Position numbers and translations under genes: made by a program. DNA of 46,639 bases, taken from the NCBI GenBank assembly GCA_964449285.1, contig CAYUZX010000021.1, positions 1 to 46,639 of the forward strand, written 5' to 3'. This DNA comes from QYOJ01 sp964449285 (GTDB lineage Bacteria; Bacteroidota; Bacteroidia; Bacteroidales; FEN-979). This document shows, piece after piece, positions 7,967 through 17,187 of this stretch; position 1 is the first letter of the stretch; every line of letters begins with the position of its first letter. Under the pieces are notes generated by a model. It saw nothing but the letters and a program-made list of their open reading frames with translations, did no database searches and was not told where the DNA came from.

Positions 7967-10168
7967 ATGAAACCAAACAGATCCATGTTATTAACCCTGG
8001 TTTTAGCCGGCATGCTATTCCTGCTGCTTCCCGTGAAGAAGATGCAGGCTGGAAACCCGCCTGATGAGGGCATGTGGTTGCCCATTTTGATTGAACGGCT
8101 GAACTACGTCGACATGCAGAAAATGGGGCTTCACCTGACACCTGAAGAGCTTTACAGTGTGAACCATTCCAGCCTGAAAGATGCTATTGTCGGCCTCTCT
8201 TCAAGAAGTCCGGCTAACGGAGGTTTTTTCTGTACAGCAGAAGTTGTTTCCGACAAAGGGCTGATCTTTACCAATCATCATTGTGGATACAGTGCTGTAC
8301 AAAATCACAGCACGCCCGAAAACGATTACCTTACCGATGGCTTCTGGGCTTACTCTATGGATAAGGAGCTTCCCAACGAGAGAATGATGGCCTCTTTTCT
8401 GGTAAGAATTGAGAATGTAACCGATTCCATCATCCCATTTCTCGCCGACTCCCTGTCGGAATCAGACCGGGAAAATAAAGTTCGGGAGGTCTCAGGCCGC
8501 ATCAGCGACCGGGCATCCGAAGAGGGAACCTATGAGTGCAGGGTTAGCTCATTCTATAGTGGAAATGAGTACTATCTGTTTGTCTTTAAGACCTATAAAG
8601 ATGTCCGCCTGGTTGGAGCACCTCCTTCATCCATCGGAAAGTTTGGTGGTGATACCGACAACTGGATGTGGCCCCGCCATACAGGCGATTTCACGATCTT
8701 CAGAATCTATGCCGACAGCACGAACAATCCGGCTGATTTCTCTGATAACAATGTGCCATTGAAGCCCAACTACCACCTTTCCATCAGCCTGGGCGGGGTG
8801 AAGAAAAATGATTTCGCCATGATCTGGGGATACCCGGGCAATACAAGCCGTTATCTCACCTCTTACGGAATCCAATATAACCTGGACGATTTCTATCCTG
8901 TTATCATTAACGTATTTGGAAAACAGATGGAGGTGATGAAAGCCCGGATGGATGTGAATAAGACAACGCGCATTGCCTATTCCGAGAATTATGCCGGTCT
9001 ATCCAATTACTGGAAAAACGTCATTGGGCAAACCAAAATGCTACGGAAAAACCACGTCATGCTGAAAAAGCAAGAGCTTGAAGCTGATTTTACCAAGTGG
9101 GTCAATGATAATTCCATGCGAAAAGAGAGATACGGAGAGGTGCTCCCAGAACTAAACGTTGGGTATGAGAAATTGGGAGAGGTTAGTATTCCTTTCTTTT
9201 ACTCCAGGTTTGCAGGTAGCGGACTCGATATTGTTGGATTTGCAAAGGGGTTTACTGGCCTTAAAGAGCAGATGGAGAAAAAGAACAAAGCCGCCATTGA
9301 AGAGACTATCAACAGCCTGCGGCCGCTTGTGACTTCTCATTTCGAAGAGTGGGATTATGAGATTGAGAAAAATACCTTCGGCGAGATGCTCAGGCTCTAT
9401 GCGAAAAACATTAAGAAAGAAGACCTTCCTTCCATATTTACTACGATCGGGAAGGATTATAACAACGATTTCGATGCCTTTGCAAACGATGTATATACCA
9501 CCAGTGTATTTGCCACGGCCGAAAGTGCAAACTCGTTCCTGGATAAGCCCTCTCTTAAGGTCTTCAAGAAAGACCTCGCCTGGTTGACTGCCCAATCCAT
9601 GGAGGCAGAATCGGATAAATATTCCGGCGCATACAGGGAAGCCAGATCAGGTCTCTCCAAGGGTAACCGCTTGTTCATTGACGGGTTAAGGGACATGTTC
9701 CCCGATAAGATGTTTTATCCGGATGCCAACTCCACCATGCGTGTCACTTATGGTAAAGTACTTGATTATTTCCCCGCTGATGCAGTTCATTACGAATACA
9801 TCACAACCCTGGACGGGGTGATGGAAAAAGAAGATCCAACAAATGATGAGTTCATTGTTGATGCGAAGCTGAAGGAACTCTACCTGGCGAAAGACTATGG
9901 TCCGTATGGTGAAAATGGGAAACTCGTTGTTTGTTTCCTTACTACCAACGACATCACGGGAGGAAACTCCGGCAGCCCTGTGATCAATGGCGATGGCCAG
10001 TTAATCGGGTTGGCTTTCGACGGAAACTGGGAAGCGATGAGTGGTGATATCCTCTTCGAAGATAACTTGCAACGGTGCATCAACGTGGATATCCGTTATG
10101 TGCTTTTCATCATCGATAAATTCGCTAACGCCACAAATATCATTGACGAACTGACGATCGTGAAGTAG
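7967..10168 (+). CDS. S46 family dipeptidyl-peptidase, DPP7 type
   Basis: 733 residues, full family length, with an N-terminal signal peptide (about 1-28). It is a chymotrypsin-fold serine peptidase that removes dipeptides in the periplasm. The catalytic parts are visible: TNHHCGYS (His 105), FGGDTDNWMWPRHTGD (Asp 228/230) and GGNSGSPV (Ser 668). Residue 686 in LAFDGNWEA is Gly, 18 residues after the catalytic Ser. In the family this position is Gly in DPP7 (hydrophobic P1) and Arg in DPP11 (acidic P1), so DPP7 specificity is inferred. It supports peptide scavenging. It stands alone, converging on the T9SS gene. Confidence 0.95.
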   Translation: MKPNRSMLLTLVLAGMLFLLLPVKKMQAGNPPDEGMWLPILIERLNYVDMQKMGLHLTPEELYSVNHSSLKDAIVGLSSRSPANGGFFCTAEVVSDKGLIFTNHHCGYSAVQNHSTPENDYLTDGFWAYSMDKELPNERMMASFLVRIENVTDSIIPFLADSLSESDRENKVREVSGRISDRASEEGTYECRVSSFYSGNEYYLFVFKTYKDVRLVGAPPSSIGKFGGDTDNWMWPRHTGDFTIFRIYADSTNNPADFSDNNVPLKPNYHLSISLGGVKKNDFAMIWGYPGNTSRYLTSYGIQYNLDDFYPVIINVFGKQMEVMKARMDVNKTTRIAYSENYAGLSNYWKNVIGQTKMLRKNHVMLKKQELEADFTKWVNDNSMRKERYGEVLPELNVGYEKLGEVSIPFFYSRFAGSGLDIVGFAKGFTGLKEQMEKKNKAAIEETINSLRPLVTSHFEEWDYEIEKNTFGEMLRLYAKNIKKEDLPSIFTTIGKDYNNDFDAFANDVYTTSVFATAESANSFLDKPSLKVFKKDLAWLTAQSMEAESDKYSGAYREARSGLSKGNRLFIDGLRDMFPDKMFYPDANSTMRVTYGKVLDYFPADAVHYEYITTLDGVMEKEDPTNDEFIVDAKLKELYLAKDYGPYGENGKLVVCFLTTNDITGGNSGSPVINGDGQLIGLAFDGNWEAMSGDILFEDNLQRCINVDIRYVLFIIDKFANATNIIDELTIVK

Positions 10169-10192
10169 GGACAATGCACACCTTGTCCTTAC
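10165..10192. terminator. Hairpin between convergent genes
   Basis: GTAGGGACAA (10165-10174) and TTGTCCTTAC (10183-10192) form a 10-bp stem with one G-T pair and an 8-nt loop, lying over the last bases of both convergent genes. There is no strong T-run, so terminator activity is only likely. Confidence 0.45.
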
Positions 10193-13110
10193 TATTCAGC
10201 AACTACTTTTAACCACTGAATTTGGTTTCCGATTGTTGCCTTGAGATAAAACATGCCTGGCTGTAAACGGTTACCATAGACAATTTGCCTGCTCCAGACA
10301 AAGGTCTGTTCGCCTGAAGAGAAGATGCCCTGCTGGATCAGACAGATGTATCGTCCGGAAAAATCGTACAATTCCAGTTTAATGAAAGCTTGCTGATCCA
10401 GGTTCACACGAATATTCATTTGATCGTTGACCGGGTTGGGAAATACTGTCACAAGATGCTGCTGAGAAGGATCCTGCAATGTCGGAATTGAGACCGTTGA
10501 GGTATCATACCCACCTGATAAACAGGATAGTAATCCATTACGGCCACCAAATACCATCTCCCTGGTTGAATCTCCCACGATATCTGGTATTGCATTTATA
10601 GCATCAACAGGTGTTGAAACTGGAACTGATGCTAGTTCCGTACCATCCGTACCATCCAGGAAATACGTGTAATTGTTCTGGAAAAGCGTTCCAATGATGG
10701 CATCGTTGTACCCATCCCAGCTCAGATCCCCTATGTTGGCCACATTCCACGATTTGTCGGCCAGTGGCTTGGTCCAGATATAGTCACACGTATATCCGTT
10801 GACCATGATGCCCTGGGTTCCGCTGTGCGCTACCAGGAAATCACGATAGCCATCTTTGTCGATATCACCCATGTCCTGGAGTCGCAAAATGATATTAGGA
10901 CCAATGTTTTTATATTGAACGTTCAAACCACTGGCAGCGTCTATCAATAGTACCATCCCGCCGAAATCACCAGCTGCGATGTCTTTGATTCCGTCACCCG
11001 TGATGTCATCCAGTTGCATCAACCCCCAAACTGAGGTTCCATTGGGATAATTGGTCCATGTAATGATTCCGTTGGATCCGTTGATACCAAAAATCCTCCC
11101 GGAGGTCTCCTGTTGGATTGAAGCACCAGCAACTACATCCGGCTTGCCGTCGCCAGTGAAGTCTTCCACGCCTATGACCGAAAATACAGGGCCACTGGTT
11201 GGATTCTTACGTTCCCATATAGAGATCCCGGTCAACCCATTCAGGCAGTAAACCCTGACCGGTCCTGTATTGTTACCGTCATTGCCAGTACAAGCAAGGA
11301 CATCCGTTACTCCATCGTTGTTGTAATCATAACGGGCATCCACCTGATATACCCAGCCACCACTTCCATATTCATGGGTGTCGTGTTTCCAGATCTGCAA
11401 GCCTGTTTTTCCTGAGAGTGCCACGATGGAGCGGTCGCCACCTGTGGTACCTACAATCACATCACGGTATCCGTCCTCGTTTATGTCTTCAATGGTTGTC
11501 AGGTCATTCTGTTGATACACTGATCCCGCATAATTTTCCGTTGCCCATAATACATCCCCCTGACCGGAGGCATTTCCGTTGAAACAGCGGATATAGTAAT
11601 CCTCTGATCCTACCACTACATCATCTACACCATCTCCGGTGATATCCTGGATCGGTGTAATGGCTTTCGGGCTGTTGTCGTAATTGCCTGTGATCGTGTA
11701 ATTCCAAAGCAGGGTTCCTATTGGATAATGGGTCTCTACACCCGTTCCTTCAAGTGTTACATCCAATGTGCTTTGCCCCACGGCATCGGAAACAATCGTA
11801 AGTATTCCGTTGTAGTCGATACCTTCTTCCGGATGGAACCAGATGCCAATCTGGACGGTCTCAACGGAGGATACCGTCATGGGGAGAACCACCGATTCAT
11901 CAATAATGAAATTCGGATCACTCATATTCAGGGCTGTGATGGTCAGTGTAGAGTCTCCATCATTGGTGACTGGCAGGTACCATCTCGAATAGGCCCCGGC
12001 CCGTCGTTCACCCCAGTCGTGCGAGGAAAACTGGAGGAAAATGTGTTGGCCATCGTTAACGCCTTGTCCGGTCAAAGTGACATCTACAGTTGGATTAATC
12101 GGATCGTTGGAGCTGATCGTGACCATCGTGTTCAGGGGATCTGCCGTTGTGGGGGAATAGGTCAGGGGTACATTCACATTATTGCCGGGCGTGATGGTAT
12201 ATGGTGTAGTGAATGAAGTGGTGATGGGTTCACCAGTTGGTATCCCGATGTTGGTAATGGAGAGGTTCGCGGTTCCCGTATTCTGAACCAGGCAGTCCCA
12301 GGTAGCGTTGCTTCCTATGGTGACAATCCCGTAATTATGTGCTGTCACGGGGATATTGATGGCAGGTGTTCCCGTGCCAAGAAGGTCAACTTTGTATAAG
12401 GTGCTGTTAGAACTCAGCTCACCATCACAATACCAGAGATAGGTTCCGTCATAAACAACGCCCGATGGCTTGATGTTTTCGCAGGCGTTTGTCTCAAGCA
12501 AAGTTCCGCTGGATGACACTTTATAGAGGTTATGTGCATTGTAATCAGCGATCCATAAATCGGATCCCTGTAAACAGATATCCCAAGGCTGATTGTTGGG
12601 AGGGGTGAATTGTGACAACACCACTCCTGAGGCATTGATCTTGTAAACGGTCCCCGGATCGGGATAGTAGGTGCAAACCCAGTAGTTGCCATCATCATAG
12701 GCGATACCCGACATATAGTGGTCAGGCAGGTTGAGGGTAGATACCGTTGTTCCCGACATGTTAAACTCAATCGCTGTAGCTGGAATAGATGAGGAGGTTA
12801 CATGATCAGTGTTGACCAGGTTTGGCGCTTTATAAGTCAGGCCAAACGAATCTCCAAAGGTGCCTGTGCACTGAAGGACGGAAGATCCGTTTGCGGGGTC
12901 GAATTTGTATATCTGGTCCCCGTTTGAGCCATAAATTCCAAAATAGATATAGGTGCCATCCCACGCCAGACCGGAGGCTTTCCCGGGAATACTATATGAA
13001 GCTACAATGGACCAGGTTGTTGGCTGTTCGTTCTCCTGCCCGCTGGCAGAGAGCACAAGGGCACAGCATGTAAACCCGAAAAGAAGCCGAAGATGTTGAA
13101 TCGTTTTCAT
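10192..13110 (-). CDS. Secreted beta-propeller/FG-GAP protein with T9SS type A sorting domain
   Basis: 972 residues. Signal peptide 1-24, then a propeller-like region (about 30-250) with repeats such as SGLAWDGTYIYFG and SGVVYDGTYLWYCDG. Two Ig-like choice-of-anchor-D/ASPM-SPD-2-Hydin modules follow (about 255-455; AHNYGIVTIGSNATWDCLVQN, SSHDWGERRAGAYSRW). Next comes a run of FG-GAP/VCBS-type repeats rich in DxNxDG calcium loops (about 470-870; DITGDGVDDVVVG, DINEDGYRDVIVG). The C-terminal about 85 residues (FPNPVNDQMNIRVNL to WLKVVAE) are a typical Por secretion sorting domain, so the protein should cross the outer membrane by T9SS and be attached to the surface. Its substrate or adhesion target is unknown. 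It starts 9 bp after the acyltransferase gene. Confidence 0.9.
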   Translation of the reverse strand: MKTIQHLRLLFGFTCCALVLSASGQENEQPTTWSIVASYSIPGKASGLAWDGTYIYFGIYGSNGDQIYKFDPANGSSVLQCTGTFGDSFGLTYKAPNLVNTDHVTSSSIPATAIEFNMSGTTVSTLNLPDHYMSGIAYDDGNYWVCTYYPDPGTVYKINASGVVLSQFTPPNNQPWDICLQGSDLWIADYNAHNLYKVSSSGTLLETNACENIKPSGVVYDGTYLWYCDGELSSNSTLYKVDLLGTGTPAINIPVTAHNYGIVTIGSNATWDCLVQNTGTANLSITNIGIPTGEPITTSFTTPYTITPGNNVNVPLTYSPTTADPLNTMVTISSNDPINPTVDVTLTGQGVNDGQHIFLQFSSHDWGERRAGAYSRWYLPVTNDGDSTLTITALNMSDPNFIIDESVVLPMTVSSVETVQIGIWFHPEEGIDYNGILTIVSDAVGQSTLDVTLEGTGVETHYPIGTLLWNYTITGNYDNSPKAITPIQDITGDGVDDVVVGSEDYYIRCFNGNASGQGDVLWATENYAGSVYQQNDLTTIEDINEDGYRDVIVGTTGGDRSIVALSGKTGLQIWKHDTHEYGSGGWVYQVDARYDYNNDGVTDVLACTGNDGNNTGPVRVYCLNGLTGISIWERKNPTSGPVFSVIGVEDFTGDGKPDVVAGASIQQETSGRIFGINGSNGIITWTNYPNGTSVWGLMQLDDITGDGIKDIAAGDFGGMVLLIDAASGLNVQYKNIGPNIILRLQDMGDIDKDGYRDFLVAHSGTQGIMVNGYTCDYIWTKPLADKSWNVANIGDLSWDGYNDAIIGTLFQNNYTYFLDGTDGTELASVPVSTPVDAINAIPDIVGDSTREMVFGGRNGLLSCLSGGYDTSTVSIPTLQDPSQQHLVTVFPNPVNDQMNIRVNLDQQAFIKLELYDFSGRYICLIQQGIFSSGEQTFVWSRQIVYGNRLQPGMFYLKATIGNQIQWLKVVAE

Positions 13111-13119
13111 AATGATTGG

Positions 13120-14907
13120 TTATTTTCGAAATCTGTCTAATAATGATTGGTCATTGATCTCTTTGGAGAGACCTTCAATCGTATCATATGGAACCTCAAA
13201 CAAGTCGAGGATGGTGAGCGCATCCAAACAATTGTTGAATAATGGATCAATGTTAAAGCCAATGATCTCAGCATTCACACTGAGGTACTTTTTAAAAAGA
13301 ACCGGTGTTTTGTAAATAGGGTCAATACTGCTGATAAAGCGGTCGAGCCGGCTCAGGTCTTTCCCAACATACTTCAGGAACAGCTCCTTGTTTATCTTTC
13401 GGGGAACCTGAATCGTAAAGGGTTTGTTTGGATGAATGTATTCGGAGAATTCGGAGTTATAAAAATTGGCTTTCAGAAATTCAACCGCCAACGCTTTGGA
13501 AACATCCAGAAATTCATTGCTCATACTTACCGGACCGATAAGGTAACGGTATTCCGGGTTTTTTATCAGAAGGTATAGTATCCCTTTCCAGAGCATGAAT
13601 AGGGACATGGTCTTTTTCTGGTACTCTTTTGTAATGAAAGAGCGTCCAAGTTCAATGGATACTTTTAGGACTGTTGAGAAGTCAGGGTCAATCTGGAAGA
13701 GTGTGTTGATATAGAACCCTGGAATCCCATACCGGTCCAGAATCTCACGGCCCTTGCCAACACGATAGCCTCCCACAATGGCATTCGCATCTTCATCCCA
13801 GATGAAAAGCTGATCGAAATACTGGTCGAAATGGTCCAGGTCAAAACTCTTATTGGTCCCTTCGCCAACCAGTCGGTATGTTTTCTCCCTCAAGCGCCCT
13901 ATCTCAGTAGTGATATAGGGAATCCGTTCGGTAGGCACACAAAAAACCGATAGATTCTGGATCTGAAACAGCTTGAACTCTTCTTTGATCAGGCCAATTT
14001 CCAGGATCAGCTGTTCCTGTGGAACCGGATCAATCAATGGCTCCTGGGCTGCAGCGGACGGGGCTATCAATGCCTGTCGTTTGATATTCGATAATGGAAT
14101 CCCCAGTGCATAGGTCTTCATCCTGAGTAATTTTCCAAACTCCCGGATATCATCAAATTCATCCTGTTCCTTAACCAGGATAGGAGTTCCAACTCGTATC
14201 CGGATAGTTCTCCTCCGTTTATTGAAAAGCTCAGAAGGTAGCTTCACAGTCCTCAGCATCGGATGAATCATCCCCAGGATATGAAAAACAGTACTGTTGG
14301 AACCATCGAAATAAACCGGGATCACTGGTACTTTCGACCGTTTGATGAACTTCAGCATAGAATGCTGCCACTCTTTATCCGCCACTCCCCGGTATTGAAG
14401 CTTCACCGTAGAGACCTCACCAGCCGGAAAGATCCCGATCGGATGGTCGTTCTGGAGATGAACGAAGGCATCTTTCAGGCCGCCAAAGCTGGACCTGACA
14501 TCCTTGTATGCCTCAAAGGGGTTCACTCCCAGAAAATATGGTTTTATCGGTTCCAGCTTGGTCAAGAGGAAGTTAACAAGAATTTTATAGTCGGGCCTGA
14601 CCTCGGGAATTACCTTTAAAAGCAGAATTCCGTCAATCGCACCGTAGGCGTGATTTGAGATGGTGATAAATGGACCCGATTTCGGGATGTTTTCCAACTC
14701 CTGCTCATCCACAGAGTAGCTGACTCCGACGCCATCAATAAGCTGGTCGATAAAATCCCTTGGTCCAAGGTCACATATTTTGTTGTACTGTTTATTGACC
14801 TTATCTAACTCGAGTAGTTTGAAAATAATTTTCGCCAGTGTCTCCCCACCGAAATACTGCAGGTATTTGTTTGCTTCAACAAGTTGCTTGGGAGATATCA
14901 GGTCCAT
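13120..14907 (-). CDS. Fused PlsC-type O-acyltransferase / GNAT N-acyltransferase (OlsF-like aminolipid synthase)
   Basis: 595 residues, two enzymes in one chain. The N-terminal half is a lysophospholipid acyltransferase-type domain with SNHAYGAIDG (His 86, Asp 92, the longer H-x5-D form seen in hemolysin-like relatives) and FPAGEVS (160-166). The C-terminal half (about 300-595) resembles the GNAT/OlsB-like N-acyltransferase domain, with VPTERIPYITTEIGRLREKTYR. This order is that of OlsF, which makes ornithine lipid by N- then O-acylation; in Bacteroides the glycine-lipid enzymes are separate (GlsB, GlsA). A role in ornithine or glycine lipid synthesis at the inner membrane is inferred from architecture. 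Confidence 0.8.
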   Translation of the reverse strand: MDLISPKQLVEANKYLQYFGGETLAKIIFKLLELDKVNKQYNKICDLGPRDFIDQLIDGVGVSYSVDEQELENIPKSGPFITISNHAYGAIDGILLLKVIPEVRPDYKILVNFLLTKLEPIKPYFLGVNPFEAYKDVRSSFGGLKDAFVHLQNDHPIGIFPAGEVSTVKLQYRGVADKEWQHSMLKFIKRSKVPVIPVYFDGSNSTVFHILGMIHPMLRTVKLPSELFNKRRRTIRIRVGTPILVKEQDEFDDIREFGKLLRMKTYALGIPLSNIKRQALIAPSAAAQEPLIDPVPQEQLILEIGLIKEEFKLFQIQNLSVFCVPTERIPYITTEIGRLREKTYRLVGEGTNKSFDLDHFDQYFDQLFIWDEDANAIVGGYRVGKGREILDRYGIPGFYINTLFQIDPDFSTVLKVSIELGRSFITKEYQKKTMSLFMLWKGILYLLIKNPEYRYLIGPVSMSNEFLDVSKALAVEFLKANFYNSEFSEYIHPNKPFTIQVPRKINKELFLKYVGKDLSRLDRFISSIDPIYKTPVLFKKYLSVNAEIIGFNIDPLFNNCLDALTILDLFEVPYDTIEGLSKEINDQSLLDRFRK

Positions 14908-14940
14908 AATTTGCGTCGCAATAGAATATGAATTACAAAG

Positions 14941-17100
14941 TTAAAATTTTACCAGTCCGAAATCCATTTGTTTCCTTCCCAAATCAATCCGCTTTACTCT
15001 GATTTTTACTTTGTCGCCAAGTTTGTACTGATAACCATTGCGCTGACCAATAACCTGGAAATTTTCCTCATCCAGGTAATAAAAGTCATCTTCGAGATCC
15101 CGTAGCCTGACCATCCCTTCACATTTTGTACCGATGATCTCCACAAACAATCCCCATTTGCTCACACCGGAAATCAATCCTTCAAACTCCTGGCCCACTT
15201 TATCCAGCATAAATTCGGTTTGTTTGTATTTCACCGACATCCGTTCGGCTTCTATCGCTTTCCGCTCCATCACTGAGGAGTGGTCACACAACGGCTCATA
15301 AACATCCTCTTTCACCGAAGCAGCGCCATTCAGGTACTCTTGTAGAATCCGGTGTGCCATCAAGTCAGGATAGCGGCGGATGGGTGAAGTAAAGTGAGTA
15401 TAGAATGGGAAAGCCAATCCGTAGTGGCCAATATTATGGGTTGAATAATAGGCTTTGGACATGGTTCGGATCGCAATCGTCTCAATCATGGTTTCCGTGC
15501 CCGTTCCCTTGATGTCCCGAAACAGGTTGTTAAAGGATTGCGCCAGGGATTTATTGGAAGTGAGAATCATCCTGTATCCCAATTTTTTGATGAATTCTAT
15601 GAACGTCTGTAGTTTCTCCGGACTTGGTGTATCATGTACACGGTAAACGAATGTCTTCGGCGGTCGTTCTCCCCGTTTTTTACCCACACGTTCGGCAACC
15701 CGTTTGTTAGCCAGCAGCATGAAATCTTCGATCAGTTTGTTAGCATCCTTCATTTCACGCAGGTAGATCTCCAGGGGCTTACCCTGTTCATCCAGCCGGA
15801 ACCGCACCTCCTGGGTCTCAAAATTGATTGAGCCTTTCCTGAACCGTTCCCCCCTAAGGGCAGTGGCAATGGTATTGAATACTTTGACTTCTGCCGCAAA
15901 CTCTCCTTTCTCCGTTTCAATGATCTCCTGAACCTCCTCATAAGCAAAACGCCGGTCGGAGTGGATGACCGTCTTACCAAACCACTCATTGAAAATCTTC
16001 CCATTTTCATCGAGTTCAAACACCGCTGAAAAACAGAGACGGTCTTTGTGGGGCTGCAACGAACAAAGTTCATTTGATAACCGTTCGGGCAACATCGGGA
16101 TCACCCGGTCGACCAGGTAAATGGAGGTCCCCCGTTGATATGCTTCGTCATCGACTGCTGTGCCAGGTTTCACGTAATAGGATACATCGGCAATATGAAC
16201 TCCAACTTCCCAGTTTCCGTTAGGCAGTTTCTGAAGGGAGATGGCATCATCAAAATCCTTTGCGTCTGCCGGGTCAATTGTGATGGTGAAGATCTTCCGG
16301 AAATCCCGCCTGGATTTTATCTCCCGTTCCGGAATTTCGGCAGGGATCGTGGCTGCTTCTTTCTCTGTAGCACTGGAAAAGGATAACGGAAACTCAAATT
16401 CAGCCAGGATAGACTGCATCTCCACCTGGTTGTCTCCGGGTTTTCCAAGGATCTGGGTCACCTTTCCGAAGGGATTCTGTGCATGTTCGGGCCATTCGGT
16501 GATGGAAACAATCACCTTCTCTCCTGATCGTGCGCCATTCAGATTCTCTTTCGGGATATAGATATCAACCGGCATCACTGTATTGTCGGGGATCAGGAAT
16601 GCGACATTCTTTGTGATTTCCAGGATACCGACAAATTGGGTTTTGTTTCGTTTGATAACCTCCACAATCTGTCCTTCCCGTTTTCTCCCTTTCCGGATAG
16701 GAAATAGCGATACACTGACATAATCTCCATGGAGCGCCTTGCCGGTATTTCCGGTTCCGATGAATACGTCCCCCGATTTATCATCAGGGATCACATAGGC
16801 CTTCCCCGACTGTTTCATGTCCACCTTTCCGGTCATGTGGGTTTTCACCGACTTCTGATATCGTTGTCCATCGGGGTTGATCCGGTATTTCCCCCGATTT
16901 GATTCGATAAGCTCCCGGTTACGGTATAGCTCTTCAATCAGCAGTCTTACCAGATCTTTCTCAGCCCGGTCTTCATGACCTAGTCGTTTAGAAACCTGTT
17001 TGTAATTCAATGCACTGTGGGGATTTTGCAGGTATACCTGCAAAATGCTGTTGATCAGGCTGCTCTTCTGATCGCCCGTAATTTTTTGTTTCTTCGCCAT
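14941..17100 (-). CDS. rnr: Ribonuclease R
   Basis: 719 residues from the ATG at 17100 (MAKKQKITG); an ATG six codons earlier is possible. Domains in order: N-terminal winged-helix region with RYRINPDGQRYQ, two cold-shock/OB domains (about 80-250), the RNB catalytic domain with TITIDPADAKDFDDAISL supplying the metal-binding Asp residues, HYGLAFPFYTHFTSPIRRYPDLMAHR, and a C-terminal S1 domain (FEGLISGVSKWGLFVEI). The enzyme degrades structured RNA 3' to 5'. It lacks a long Lys-rich tail. It lies 33 bp before the acyltransferase gene on the same strand. Confidence 0.96.
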   Translation of the reverse strand: MAKKQKITGDQKSSLINSILQVYLQNPHSALNYKQVSKRLGHEDRAEKDLVRLLIEELYRNRELIESNRGKYRINPDGQRYQKSVKTHMTGKVDMKQSGKAYVIPDDKSGDVFIGTGNTGKALHGDYVSVSLFPIRKGRKREGQIVEVIKRNKTQFVGILEITKNVAFLIPDNTVMPVDIYIPKENLNGARSGEKVIVSITEWPEHAQNPFGKVTQILGKPGDNQVEMQSILAEFEFPLSFSSATEKEAATIPAEIPEREIKSRRDFRKIFTITIDPADAKDFDDAISLQKLPNGNWEVGVHIADVSYYVKPGTAVDDEAYQRGTSIYLVDRVIPMLPERLSNELCSLQPHKDRLCFSAVFELDENGKIFNEWFGKTVIHSDRRFAYEEVQEIIETEKGEFAAEVKVFNTIATALRGERFRKGSINFETQEVRFRLDEQGKPLEIYLREMKDANKLIEDFMLLANKRVAERVGKKRGERPPKTFVYRVHDTPSPEKLQTFIEFIKKLGYRMILTSNKSLAQSFNNLFRDIKGTGTETMIETIAIRTMSKAYYSTHNIGHYGLAFPFYTHFTSPIRRYPDLMAHRILQEYLNGAASVKEDVYEPLCDHSSVMERKAIEAERMSVKYKQTEFMLDKVGQEFEGLISGVSKWGLFVEIIGTKCEGMVRLRDLEDDFYYLDEENFQVIGQRNGYQYKLGDKVKIRVKRIDLGRKQMDFGLVKF

Positions 17101-17187
17101 TTGAGTCTTTTTTTTCACCGCAGATTACGCAAAATATATTCATTCATACCCTCATACCTCCCTGCTTCCCATCCTTACTATCTCCAG

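Noticed and set aside
10192..13110. Repeated aspartate-rich stretches as a tandem DNA repeat
   Set aside because: The similarity is at protein level (FG-GAP calcium loops); the nucleotide copies are diverged and explained by the domain.
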